NCBI GenBank assembly: GCA_016721085.1
Contig: JADKJI010000015.1
Location: 1 to 64,000 of the forward strand
DNA from: Chitinophagaceae bacterium
GTDB lineage: Bacteria; Bacteroidota; Bacteroidia; Chitinophagales; Chitinophagaceae
Length of the DNA: 64,000 nt
Reading direction: 5' to 3'
Numbering within the stretch: position 1 is the stretch's first letter; each line of letters opens with the position of its first letter. Below the pieces are notes generated by a model. The model made no database searches, was not told the origin of the DNA, and saw nothing but the letters and a program-made list of their open reading frames with translations. Positions 21,367 to 29,614 of the stretch are shown piece after piece. The position numbers and the translations under genes are program-made.

Positions 21367-22140
21367 ATGAAATCGATCGTACCCGTATCTCTTAGGAGTA
21401 TCATGCCAACTTTTGCCTTGTTGTTGCTGATTGAAACATCTGCACTTGCAAATACACCCACTTATAATACAAATAAGCCAGAAACTATTAATAGCAGTAC
21501 CAGTCTGAAAGAATTCAGTGGCCGCTACATACAAAAGAAAATCAATCTCAATTGGTCAATGGCCAATTCTTCGAAAATCGTTTCATTTGAAGTGGAAAGA
21601 AGTTTAGGCGGACAGATGTTTGTAAAAATCGGTACTATTAAATCGAATGCAAAGAATAGTTACCAATTCACCGACAAGTTCATATTTCAACCCGCCTATT
21701 TCTATCGCATAAAAATTATTCAAACCAATGCCGACCCTATATATAGTGAAGCTATCAGCATTTCACAATTAGAAACCTCCACAAAAAGCATTATAATAAA
21801 ACAGCCCGAATTACCAGACACAATCGCTTCAGTACCTATTCCAAGAAGAACGAGTACTTCAATAGCTGAACCATCACCTAAAAACAATAAACTGACATCA
21901 AAATCGTCTTCACTGACGTTCACAGGAAAGCTGCAACTAGAAATGAAAGCAGAAAAAGCGGGTGAATTATATGTAGACCTGGTATCAGCTGATAACAGGG
22001 TAAGACTTACCAGAACATTCACTGCCATCGCAGGCAACAACCATTTAGAATTAAATGAACTTGAATATTTACCAGAAGGTAATTATCAGGTAGAGATTAA
22101 GACGGGGAAGCAGGTGGTGAAGTTGAAAGCTAGTAAGTAA
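21367..22140 (+). CDS. Hypothetical secreted protein with fibronectin-like and T9SS-like parts
   Basis: The N-terminal 29 residues look like a signal peptide (PTFALLLLIETSALA). A module with LNWSMANSSKIVSFEVERSLGG and YQFTDKFIFQPAYFYRIKII resembles the fibronectin-III-like unit that often precedes T9SS tails. The C-terminal 80 residues (LQLEMKAEKAGELYVDLVSADN...LPEGNYQVEIKTGKQVVKLKAS) have the beta-strand pattern of a type A sorting domain. A low-complexity linker rich in Ser/Thr/Lys joins the two. It is probably an exported small surface protein; the function is unknown. Confidence 0.65.
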   Translation: MKSIVPVSLRSIMPTFALLLLIETSALANTPTYNTNKPETINSSTSLKEFSGRYIQKKINLNWSMANSSKIVSFEVERSLGGQMFVKIGTIKSNAKNSYQFTDKFIFQPAYFYRIKIIQTNADPIYSEAISISQLETSTKSIIIKQPELPDTIASVPIPRRTSTSIAEPSPKNNKLTSKSSSLTFTGKLQLEMKAEKAGELYVDLVSADNRVRLTRTFTAIAGNNHLELNELEYLPEGNYQVEIKTGKQVVKLKASK

Positions 22141-22141
22141 T

Positions 22142-22240
22142 TTGAAAATTTGAAAATTTGAGAATAAACAGCCAAATACATGTCCGAGTATGCGGATACG
22201 CAGAGGATCTTCTCTGCGTCTCGTAGTCTCTACGGTAAAA
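22142..22240. repeat. Composite intergenic repeat (tttgaaaa / aacagccaaatac / cgcagag modules)
   Basis: Three modules are fused: ttgaaaatttgaaaatttga, then aacagccaaatac, then a GC-rich hairpin acgcagag-gatctt-ctctgcgt (22198-22219) ending tctctacggtaaaa. The same modules recur separately and in other combinations across the window. Confidence 0.6.
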
Positions 22241-22318
22241 AAACTAAATAGTTCAAACTTTACCAGCTATTAGTAGACCCTCTGGAACTTCTTGAACATT
22301 TGGAACCTATCGAACCTA

Positions 22319-23020
22319 CTATAGGTCTCCCAACTGCGGCCTCATCACAATCTCCTCCACACAAGCTTGCACAGAAAGTTCAGAAGCTGCCTTTATCAAC
22401 TTAGCAATATCTTCAGCTTCCATGATACGTTTAGGATCTATTCCACTTCCACTCCATGAATCAGTATATGCAGCCCCTGGAATTACATGCGTTACTTTTA
22501 TTCCCTCAGGCATTAACTCCTTCCGAAGGTTTTTAGAAAAACCGTATAAGGCGAACTTACTGATGCTGTAAGCGCCACCATTATCATAAGCAGCTAATGA
22601 TGCTATTGAACAGATATTGAATATATGTCCGCTCTTCTTTGCCATCATTGCAGGCAATACAGTTCTGGTAAGATGATAGGCACTATATAGATTTACATGA
22701 ATCATTTCATCTAACGAACCTTCAGCCTCTGATAAAATATTACCAGGATTGAATAAGCCGGCATTGTTCACCAATATATCAGGTGCACCCACTTGCTCTA
22801 ATACCCATTGACCAAAAGCTTTTGCTTGTTCAGGAACAGATAAATCAGCTGCCTTTACAAGCACCTTGCACGTGTCTGGATTTTTTGTGAGATCTTCTTT
22901 TACTTTCTGAAGATCTGCCTCCTTTCTGCTTGTAAGCAAAAGAGTATTACCCTTTTCAGCAAAAATCTGGGCTATAGCCCTTCCAAATCCTTTTGATGCC
23001 CCGGTTATTACTATGTTCAT
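22319..23020 (-). CDS. Short-chain dehydrogenase/reductase (SDR)
   Basis: A classical SDR of 233 residues: GASKGFG at 7-13 (TGxxxGxG cofactor loop), NNAG near 85-88, catalytic Ser138, Tyr151 and Lys155 (YSISK). It oxidises or reduces an alcohol/ketone with NAD(P) in the cytoplasm; the substrate is not predictable. The motif order and length match the 3-oxoacyl-ACP-reductase-like and sepiapterin-reductase-like group. It is divergent from the HAD phosphatase gene and bounded downstream by repeats. Confidence 0.88.
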   Translation of the reverse strand: MNIVITGASKGFGRAIAQIFAEKGNTLLLTSRKEADLQKVKEDLTKNPDTCKVLVKAADLSVPEQAKAFGQWVLEQVGAPDILVNNAGLFNPGNILSEAEGSLDEMIHVNLYSAYHLTRTVLPAMMAKKSGHIFNICSIASLAAYDNGGAYSISKFALYGFSKNLRKELMPEGIKVTHVIPGAAYTDSWSGSGIDPKRIMEAEDIAKLIKAASELSVQACVEEIVMRPQLGDL

Positions 23021-23085
23021 GAAGAATTATTTACACCACGAAGTACGATTTTTTTTGCAATAGTTACGACTTCGTATTTTGCAGG

Positions 23086-23781
23086 ATGAAGTATCGCCAC
23101 CTTTTCTTCGATCTCGACCACACATTATGGGATTTTGAGACCAATAGCCGACTTACCCTCGACACCCTTTATACTTCCCTTTCCCTTGAACAGAGAGGCA
23201 TTGACGATTTCGACCGCTTCCATAAATGCTATCTGGAGCATAATGAAAAGATGTGGGACCGCTATAGAAAAGGATTCATCAAGGTGGATGAACTGCGCTG
23301 GAAAAGATTCTGGCTTACCCTTCTCGATTTCAAGATAGGTGATGAAAAACTGGCCCGTCAAATGGCTGTTGAATTCCTCGACTTGTTGCCAACCCGTACA
23401 GCCCTTTTCCCGGATACCCTTACTGTTCTCGATTACTTAAAAGACAAGGGCTATACCATGCATCTTATTACCAATGGTTTTGAAAAAACACAACATAGCA
23501 AACTGGAATACTCTGGAATAGCTTCCTATTTCGTAGAAGTGATTACCAGCGAAGGCAGCAACAGCCTGAAACCACACAAAGAGATTTTTGATTACGCCCT
23601 GTCAAAAGCAAAAACTATTGCAACAGATAGTATAATGATTGGCGATGATCCAGAAGTAGATATAAAAGGAGCAAAAAATGCCGGCCTTGACCAGATCTAT
23701 GTTAACCACATCAATAAGAAAATTGATTTTACGCCAACTTACACGGTGTATAATTTGAAGGAGTTGATGGGAATCCTTTAA
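23086..23781 (+). CDS. YjjG-family HAD nucleotidase
   Basis: HAD motif I is FFDLDHTLWDF (nucleophile Asp9, acid/base Asp11); motif II is LITNGF; motif III Lys in SLKPHKEIF; motif IV IMIGDDPEVDIKGAKNAG. The spacing and the helical cap match YjjG-type noncanonical pyrimidine nucleotidases, which remove phosphate from damaged or unusual dNMP. Length is 231 residues. A promoter-like TTG-N17-TATTTTG stretch lies just before the ATG. Confidence 0.85.
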   Translation: MKYRHLFFDLDHTLWDFETNSRLTLDTLYTSLSLEQRGIDDFDRFHKCYLEHNEKMWDRYRKGFIKVDELRWKRFWLTLLDFKIGDEKLARQMAVEFLDLLPTRTALFPDTLTVLDYLKDKGYTMHLITNGFEKTQHSKLEYSGIASYFVEVITSEGSNSLKPHKEIFDYALSKAKTIATDSIMIGDDPEVDIKGAKNAGLDQIYVNHINKKIDFTPTYTVYNLKELMGIL

Positions 23782-23830
23782 GGAGTGATACGTTTTACGT
23801 TATAAGTTAGTGCTCGTCTTTACTTGTTCT

Positions 23831-24005
23831 TTGAACCACTAAGGCTCAAAGAACACGAAGGAACACGAAGAGAGTCTGGGCATTGTAAATAATAATTAGC
23901 ACAAAACATTTATGTATTCCTTCGTGCCCCTTAGTGACCTTGGTGCCTTAGTGGTTCAAAAAAATGACTTTGCTCTAAATACCGCGTCTCTGAGTCTCCG
24001 CGGTA
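23831..24005. repeat. Nested palindromic intergenic repeat (copy 2)
   Basis: An inner inverted pair, 23831-23870 (ttgaaccactaaggctcaaag...) and 23918-23959 (...ccttagtggttcaa), is followed by one GC-rich arm (accgcgtctctgagtctccg, 23981-24005). The left GC arm present in the 5.0 kb copy is absent here. Flanking words cgttataagtt and acttataacg at about 23797 and 24030 form a further outer inverted pair. It lies between convergent genes. Confidence 0.75.
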
Positions 24006-24046
24006 AGAAATATTTTATTGATGCTCCAAAACTTATAACGTAAAAC

Positions 24047-24703
24047 TTAAAACTCTGCCAACACTGTCACCCCGCCTTTCACCACCTGATTCAACGAAAC
24101 ATTCACCTTTGTACCAACAGGTAACAAAACATCAACACGGCTACCAAACTTGATAAAGCCATACTCCTCGCATTGCTTTACCTGCTGACCTACGGTAAGA
24201 TAATTGATGATACGTTTTGCAACAGCACCAGCAATCTGCTTCACCAGTATTTCACCATGACTATTTCTGATCACTATAGAATGACGCTCGTTCTCTGTTG
24301 ATGATTTAGGATCCCAGGCTACGAGGTATTTGCCTTTGTGGTATTGATTATATACAATTTCACCGCTCATCGGGTTGCGGTTCTGATGCACATTAGCAGG
24401 ACTCATGAATATGGAAACCTGTAAACGCTTGTCTTTGAAATATTCAACATCGGTTATTTCTTCAATCACAACTACTTTACCATCTGCCGGACAAATAACC
24501 AGATTCTCTCCGGTAGTAAGTACCCGGTTTGGCACCCGGAAAAAAGATATAATAAAAAGAAGGAATCCGAAGGTAACAATGAATATCAGCCAGCTTATCC
24601 AAGGCCAGTTAAAGCTGAAGAATTGAAAAGACGCCAGATTAATGAATGCAAATAATACGGTTGCGATCAAAATGCTCTTATAGCCTTCTTTGTGAATGGT
24701 CAT
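24047..24703 (-). CDS. psd: Phosphatidylserine decarboxylase proenzyme, short (PSD-A) type
   Basis: The enzyme makes phosphatidylethanolamine from phosphatidylserine at the inner membrane and matures by self-cleavage to a pyruvoyl form. The cleavage site is Gly187-Ser188 in KFGSRVD. Two N-terminal membrane helices (about residues 8-30 and 33-55) precede VICPADGKVV and FMSPANVHQNRNP. Length 218 fits the short form. It is the last gene of the CPBP-cdsA-psd run (49 bases after cdsA), a sensible grouping because CdsA supplies the CDP-diacylglycerol used upstream in the same pathway. Confidence 0.92.
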   Translation of the reverse strand: MTIHKEGYKSILIATVLFAFINLASFQFFSFNWPWISWLIFIVTFGFLLFIISFFRVPNRVLTTGENLVICPADGKVVVIEEITDVEYFKDKRLQVSIFMSPANVHQNRNPMSGEIVYNQYHKGKYLVAWDPKSSTENERHSIVIRNSHGEILVKQIAGAVAKRIINYLTVGQQVKQCEEYGFIKFGSRVDVLLPVGTKVNVSLNQVVKGGVTVLAEF

Positions 24704-24752
24704 TACGTTGATTTGAATGGCAAATGTAGGAAAAAGATTAAGGGGGCTGTTA

Positions 24753-25646
24753 TCAGGCGGTATGGATAAATAATTTCACATAAACCCAAACAAAAGGGAT
24801 GGCTATCAGCAAAGAATCGAACCTGTCAAGAAACCCTCCATGTCCTGGCATAAAACTACCGCTATCCTTTACTCCGGCCAGCCTCTTGAGTTTCGATTCC
24901 AACAAATCGCCCATGGTGCCCATAATAGAGCTGATAGCTGCAATCACAATCCAGTCTACTACACTGTATACTTGTCCATAGGTAGTGAATTTACCCATCA
25001 AGGCTATTACAATAATGCTTAACACAGCCCCTCCAATTGTTCCTTCCCATGTTTTTTTGGGTGAAATGGGCGACAATGGCGTTTTGCCAATCAATGACCC
25101 AACTATATAAGCCATCGTATCATTGATCCATATAGAAAATACGATTCCCGCAGGAATGATGATTCCATAGTCAAATGATCCCTTGTTAGTATCCATCAAC
25201 AAATTCCCCATGGAGCGCAAATTCATAAACAGGGCCCAGCTAAGAGAAATGTATAAGATTCCAAAAAAAGAGTGAGCGATATTCTTGGGTCGTATTTGCT
25301 TGGAGAATAATAATTCTACAATTGGAAGAGAGAAAAAAGAAATGATTCCCAACCATAGACCTATTTCATGCAAACGAATGGGACCTATATTCATGTTACC
25401 AGAAAACCACAACATCAAACACCATCCTGCCAGCATTACTCCATATCTGTGAAAAGGCGTTATTTCCTCATATCCCGGATCAATCTTCGCTACCAATTTC
25501 TGATATTCAAACCAGCATCCAAAATGAACGATACTAAACAAGAGGAAAAATGTCCAGCTATTCACGAATAGCCCAGTAAGCATCACTACTGCAAAAAGTA
25601 CTGCCGTTAATGTTCTCGTTTTGAATGTGGCTATATTAAGTGCCAT
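24753..25646 (-). CDS. cdsA: Phosphatidate cytidylyltransferase
   Basis: CdsA converts phosphatidic acid and CTP to CDP-diacylglycerol, the branch point of phospholipid synthesis. It is a polytopic membrane protein of 297 residues with the signature SPKKTWEGTIGG and the terminal motif MGDLLESKLKRLAGVKDSGSFMPGHGGFLDRFDS. The gene lies 32 bases after the CPBP protease gene and 49 bases before psd on the same strand. Confidence 0.95.
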   Translation of the reverse strand: MALNIATFKTRTLTAVLFAVVMLTGLFVNSWTFFLLFSIVHFGCWFEYQKLVAKIDPGYEEITPFHRYGVMLAGWCLMLWFSGNMNIGPIRLHEIGLWLGIISFFSLPIVELLFSKQIRPKNIAHSFFGILYISLSWALFMNLRSMGNLLMDTNKGSFDYGIIIPAGIVFSIWINDTMAYIVGSLIGKTPLSPISPKKTWEGTIGGAVLSIIVIALMGKFTTYGQVYSVVDWIVIAAISSIMGTMGDLLESKLKRLAGVKDSGSFMPGHGGFLDRFDSLLIAIPFVWVYVKLFIHTA

Positions 25647-25678
25647 AATGTGGTAGTAAGATGAAAAACAGATCTGTG

Positions 25679-26596
25679 TTAAGCTATAAATTCATTATGT
25701 GGTGTCAACTCATCCACCTCATACACTTTTGAATAAGTGATAGTCGAAATCTTCCTGTAAAAATAGAGTATTGCTAGTGTTGCTATCAGACTCACTACTG
25801 CAATCAGTACCGGAATAGAAGGATTAGTATCAACATACTTTGGCATATAAGAAACTACCAGCACCTGCAAAGCATTATTAAAGAAATGCGCTAATATGCT
25901 TGTCCAGATACTTCCACTATACCAATAAAGTATGCCTAGAATAATTCCTAATAGCATTCTTGGCAGAAACCCTTCAAACTGAAAATGTAATAAGGAAAAA
26001 AGGAATCCGGTAATAAAAATACCAGCCCATGGACTACGTGTCATCCGAATCATGATATTCTGCAATACCGACCTGAAACAAAGTTCTTCTCCTATTGCAG
26101 GTAACAAGGCTATGATGAATACATTCACCCAAACATCAATTGGAGTATTCACTTTTAAAAAAGCCTGCATTTGCTCTAAGGCATCTTTCTCCATTGATGT
26201 CATCCAAGTTGGCAAAGGTATTTTCTGGTTTAACTCCCCCATCCAGAATACAAACGGTAAAGCGAAAAACAAAGCCACCACAGCCAATAAATACATATTA
26301 GGCTGATTCGCCTTCTTAAATCCTAAAAAGTAAAAGGGTTTGCCAGTATAAGTGATCAACGTAAAGATAAAAGCTGTCAGGAAAAAGATGACAACAGAGG
26401 ATAGGCCTTGCAGCCATTTGAAAACACTCACCACCCCGGGCTTACTCCAGTCCATTTTACCACTCATTAAAGGAACCCCATTCATTTGTAACACAATGAG
26501 GCTCAGTATTCCAAACAAAAGAAAAGAGGCACCGAAAAGACCTAAAAAAATTGCCAATTGTTTGCCTGGAGAGGGGATCCGTAAATGTTGATTCAT
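25679..26596 (-). CDS. CPBP family intramembrane metalloprotease
   Basis: A multi-helix membrane protein with the CPBP/Abi signature EELCFRSVLQ (Glu170, Glu171, Arg175), a conserved His204 in FSLLHFQFEGF, and HFFNNALQ. Bacterial CPBP proteins include CAAX-prenyl-protease-like and immunity-type proteases; the target here is unknown. It is first in the likely operon with cdsA and psd, so a role in envelope lipid or protein homeostasis is possible, but that is only context. Confidence 0.85.
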   Translation of the reverse strand: MNQHLRIPSPGKQLAIFLGLFGASFLLFGILSLIVLQMNGVPLMSGKMDWSKPGVVSVFKWLQGLSSVVIFFLTAFIFTLITYTGKPFYFLGFKKANQPNMYLLAVVALFFALPFVFWMGELNQKIPLPTWMTSMEKDALEQMQAFLKVNTPIDVWVNVFIIALLPAIGEELCFRSVLQNIMIRMTRSPWAGIFITGFLFSLLHFQFEGFLPRMLLGIILGILYWYSGSIWTSILAHFFNNALQVLVVSYMPKYVDTNPSIPVLIAVVSLIATLAILYFYRKISTITYSKVYEVDELTPHNEFIA

Positions 26597-26687
26597 GGCT
26601 GGTTATTACAGTATTTAGTCTGTAAATTTGCAGGCTGCAAGATAAGGAAAAGGGCGTTGGGCGGGAGAAAAGCAGCAAGTAATACGT

Positions 26688-26737
26688 TATAAGTTATAGG
26701 TTTTAAGTTTTAGGTTATAAGTAATACAAGTCCAGAT
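26688..26737. repeat. 'ataagtt / ttttaagt' quasi-repeat
   Basis: Short AT-rich words (gttataagttatagg, ttttaagttttagg, ttataagtaatac) are strung together before dusB. Similar strings occur at about 23797, 24030, 27838-27880 and 28133-28160. Confidence 0.5.
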
Positions 26738-26780
26738 AATTCCCGCTTATCCTCTTGAATATTAAATAGTAAGAAAGTAG

Positions 26781-27824
26781 ATGTCGGTCAACATAGGTAA
26801 AATATCGCTCCCGGATTTCCCGCTATTACTCGCTCCAATGGAAGATGTGAGTGATCCTCCTTTTCGTGCCGTGTGTAAAGACAGTGGAGCCGACCTCATG
26901 TATACCGAATTCATCAGCAGCGAAGGTCTCATACGCGATGCCATCAAAAGCCGTAAAAAGCTAGACATCTTCGATTATGAACGACCTGTAGGTATCCAGA
27001 TTTTTGGAGGAGATGAAGACAGTCTGGCCATGGCAGCAAAAATTGTTGAAGTAACCAACCCTGACTTGCTTGATATCAACTTCGGATGTCCGGTGAAGAA
27101 AGTAGCCCTTAAAGGTGCTGGTGCCGGTGTATTGAAAGATATCGACCTCATGGTTCGGCTTACTGAAGCAGTTGTGAAAGCCACTTCCTTACCCGTTACC
27201 GTAAAAACAAGATTGGGTTGGGACGATAATACAAGAAACATTGAAGAAGTAGCAGAACGTTTGCAGGATGTTGGTATAACTGCTTTAGCCATACATGGAC
27301 GCACCCGCACTCAAATGTATAAAGGCAGTGCCGACTGGACCCTTATTGGAAAAGTGAAAAATAATCCCCGCATCAAAATCCCGATTTTCGGGAATGGAGA
27401 TATCGATAGTCCTGAGAAAGCCCTTGAATACAAGAACCGCTATGGTGTTGATGGTATTATGATCGGTCGTGCTGCCATCGGCTATCCCTGGATCTTCAAT
27501 GAAATAAAACATTTTGTTGCCACAGGCGAACATCTTCCTCCGCCATCATTAGAACAACGTGTTCTTGTTTGTCGCAAACATCTCTACAAATCTGTAGAAT
27601 GGAAGAACCCTATTGTCGGCATCAACGAAATGCGCCGCCACTATGCCAGCTACCTCAAAGGACTTCCTAACATCAAAGAATACCGTAACAAGCTGGTAAC
27701 TCTAAAAACCGTTGAAGAGATTGATGAAGTGTTGAATGATATTTCAAGGGTATATGCAGGTTATACTTTCGAGAAAGCACCCATAGAGTTGATAGATTAT
27801 CATGAGAAGTGTCCAGTGAACTAG
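26781..27824 (+). CDS. dusB: tRNA-dihydrouridine synthase B
   Basis: DusB reduces uridine to dihydrouridine in the tRNA D-loop using FMN. The TIM-barrel signatures are all present: LLLAPMEDVSDPPFR at the N-terminus, the catalytic Cys103 in DINFGCPVKKV, GAGAGVL, VTVKTRLGWD, AIHGRTRTQMYKG and GNGDI...DGIMIGRAAIGYPW. Length 347 is normal. The gene seems monocistronic. Confidence 0.93.
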   Translation: MSVNIGKISLPDFPLLLAPMEDVSDPPFRAVCKDSGADLMYTEFISSEGLIRDAIKSRKKLDIFDYERPVGIQIFGGDEDSLAMAAKIVEVTNPDLLDINFGCPVKKVALKGAGAGVLKDIDLMVRLTEAVVKATSLPVTVKTRLGWDDNTRNIEEVAERLQDVGITALAIHGRTRTQMYKGSADWTLIGKVKNNPRIKIPIFGNGDIDSPEKALEYKNRYGVDGIMIGRAAIGYPWIFNEIKHFVATGEHLPPPSLEQRVLVCRKHLYKSVEWKNPIVGINEMRRHYASYLKGLPNIKEYRNKLVTLKTVEEIDEVLNDISRVYAGYTFEKAPIELIDYHEKCPVN

Positions 27825-27837
27825 GGTGTGGTGAGTT

Positions 27838-27884
27838 CTAAGTTGTAAGTAGTAAGTATTAAGTAATGAGTATTAAGTTGGTAG
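27838..27884. repeat. 'aagttgtaagta' quasi-repeat between convergent genes
   Basis: Iterated words (gttgtaagtagtaag, tattaagtaatgag, tattaagttgg) fill the space between dusB and the next minus-strand gene. They belong with the string at 26688-26737. Confidence 0.45.
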
Positions 27885-28121
27885 TTAAGCGGTACTCTTC
27901 TTAATTAAACCTACAATTGATACCAAACACCAAACTGCTTCCAGAATAACGAAAGGCCAGTACTTTATAAGCCATGATGCATAACAGGCCAAACCAGCTC
28001 CAACAATATTCAGAAGAAAAAAGAGAGTACTTGTTGAAGAAAGCAATTTGAATGTACTCAGGAAATAAGCAAGCAGAATCAATCCCACTCCTACAGTGCC
28101 AATCAGGTCATTGAATTCCAT
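27885..28121 (-). CDS. Small membrane protein, CBU_0592-like
   Basis: A 78-residue protein with three hydrophobic helices: LIGTVGVGLILLAYFLSTF, STLFFLLNIVGAGLACYASWL and WPFVILEAVWCLVSIVGLI. The pattern (glycine-rich first helix, LNxxGA in the second, EAVW in the third) matches the CBU_0592 family of small inner-membrane proteins of unknown function, sometimes fused to transporters. Here it stands alone. Confidence 0.7.
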   Translation of the reverse strand: MEFNDLIGTVGVGLILLAYFLSTFKLLSSTSTLFFLLNIVGAGLACYASWLIKYWPFVILEAVWCLVSIVGLIKKSTA

Positions 28122-28204
28122 GAGATGCTAGTTTTAAGTAATAAGTTGTTGGTGATAAGTTTGCCTCTAATGTAAGAAAGCTTAACTTGTATTCTTATCC
28201 CTTT

Positions 28205-28345
28205 GACCGCTGTTGGCGCGAAAAGAGACCTCCGCGTCTCCGCGTCTCTGCGGTAAATGGCGATGTCAGTTTCCCCCCACTGCGGGGGCGTCGCGGTAGA
28301 TGCGTTCCATTTTCAAATTTTCAAATCATCACATTTTCAAATTAA
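28205..28345. repeat. Composite repeat: GC module, gcggggg hairpin, 'ttttcaaa' module
   Basis: The stretch contains acctccgcgtctccgcgtct...gcggtaaa (28228-28257), a short ccccc/ggggg hairpin (28273-28289), then ccattttcaaattttcaaat. The order differs from other composite copies, which suggests modular assembly. Confidence 0.55.
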
Positions 28346-28855
28346 TTTCTCAATCTCCCTCACATACTCCCCACCCCTCTTCTCCGCAAAATAATCCGCC
28401 CCTAACATTATCATCGCCTGCAGGGCCAATGTGATACCCAATCCAAACCAGAATTCTTTTTCAGGCTTACTCCGATATAAGAAAACTAATACTAACCCCG
28501 CAATTGCCAATGCAATCTCCACATAACGATAATAAACAAAATTCACCATCACTTTTTTCATTCGGGGACCCTTCTTCCTGCTGAATAAAAACCTTTGGCC
28601 TAACTCATTTCACGAAACATCCATGCGTTGCTTATCGCTTCTTGTATACACAGAATAACCGACTACTATCTGAATCAATCCAACAACCAACAAAGGCCAT
28701 GCAGCGCCCTTATAAAACGAAGGACTTGATTTTATAAAGAAGAAAAATACAATCGCAAGTACTAAAGCTATTATGCCAATAATCAGGAACAACAAGCTCT
28801 CCTGCTTTTCAGCTACAAAATATTTGTGTATGAAATTCAGGTCGCGCTGGAACAT
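28337..28855 (-). CDS. Small four-helix membrane protein split by an in-frame TGA
   Basis: Two short frames (28610-28855 and 28337-28561) are in the same phase and separated only by one TGA at 28610-28612. The sequence between them, NELGQRFLFSRKKGPRM, looks coding, so this was probably one gene of about 172 residues: two helices (SLLFLIIGIIALVLAIVFFFF; AAWPLLVVGLIQIVVGYSV), a loop, then two more (VEIALAIAGLVLVFLY; FGLGITLALQAMIMLGADYF). A nonsense mutation or base error is likely. The family and function are unknown to me. Confidence 0.6.
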
Positions 28856-28910
28856 AGGAAGGTATTTGGTTATTGATTCGAACCAAAAGATACCAAAATC
28901 TTCGTTCTGA

Positions 28911-29591
28911 TTATCTTTTTATAGCTGCCTGCACTTCATCACCCATTGGGGAAATGGAAGGATCAAAATAATCAGTAAGCTGTCCTTTTTCATTTATAAG
29001 ATACTTGCTGAAATTCCAGCTGGGTGCCTGACCGTTCCATCCATTTCTTTTTGGATCAGTAAGCCATTTGAATACCGGGTTCTGGTTTTCTGCCTTAATT
29101 ACAACACTCTTCTTTATCAATGGGAAAGTAACTCCAAAATTCACCTTACAGAATTCTGCTATCGAGTCATCACTTGCCTTTTCCTGCTCCTTGAAATCAT
29201 TCGCAGGAAAACCAATAACCACTAATTGATCCTTGAACTTCTCATGCAAAGCCTGGAGGTCGGCATACTGATTTGTATATCCACAATCTGAAGCGGTATT
29301 AACCAATAGCACCTTTTTACCCTTTAATGATTCAAAATCGATAGGCTTGCCATTGTTCAAAGTATCCTTCAAAGAATAAAAAGGATCCTCGGGCATTGCG
29401 GTTGTATTGGTTAAGACCTTGGCATTCTTATCTGCAGATTTTGTAGCCCACATCAAAAATGGGTAAATAGATTTGAGGATTTTTTGACGGATGGTCATAT
29501 TTGGTGTGTTTCTGTTATCAATAAGTACATATCCCGTGAAAACCACGAAAAACATAATAATGACAATCAATGATTTTTTAATAAATACCAT
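28911..29591 (-). CDS. Glutathione peroxidase family protein (thioredoxin fold)
   Basis: Membrane-anchored by an N-terminal helix (LIVIIMFFVVFTGYVLI), it carries the GPx motifs VNTASDCGYTNQY (peroxidatic Cys), VIGFPANDF, and WNFSKYLI with the tetrad Trp and Asn. Non-animal GPx proteins of this kind use thioredoxin to reduce peroxides. The ATG at 29591 leaves a short gap to the aldehyde dehydrogenase stop; GTG at 29609 is possible. The pairing with an aldehyde dehydrogenase suggests defence against lipid peroxidation products, an inference from context. Confidence 0.85.
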   Translation of the reverse strand: MVFIKKSLIVIIMFFVVFTGYVLIDNRNTPNMTIRQKILKSIYPFLMWATKSADKNAKVLTNTTAMPEDPFYSLKDTLNNGKPIDFESLKGKKVLLVNTASDCGYTNQYADLQALHEKFKDQLVVIGFPANDFKEQEKASDDSIAEFCKVNFGVTFPLIKKSVVIKAENQNPVFKWLTDPKRNGWNGQAPSWNFSKYLINEKGQLTDYFDPSISPMGDEVQAAIKR

Positions 29592-29614
29592 AACTAATAC
29601 ATTCTGCACATTGC

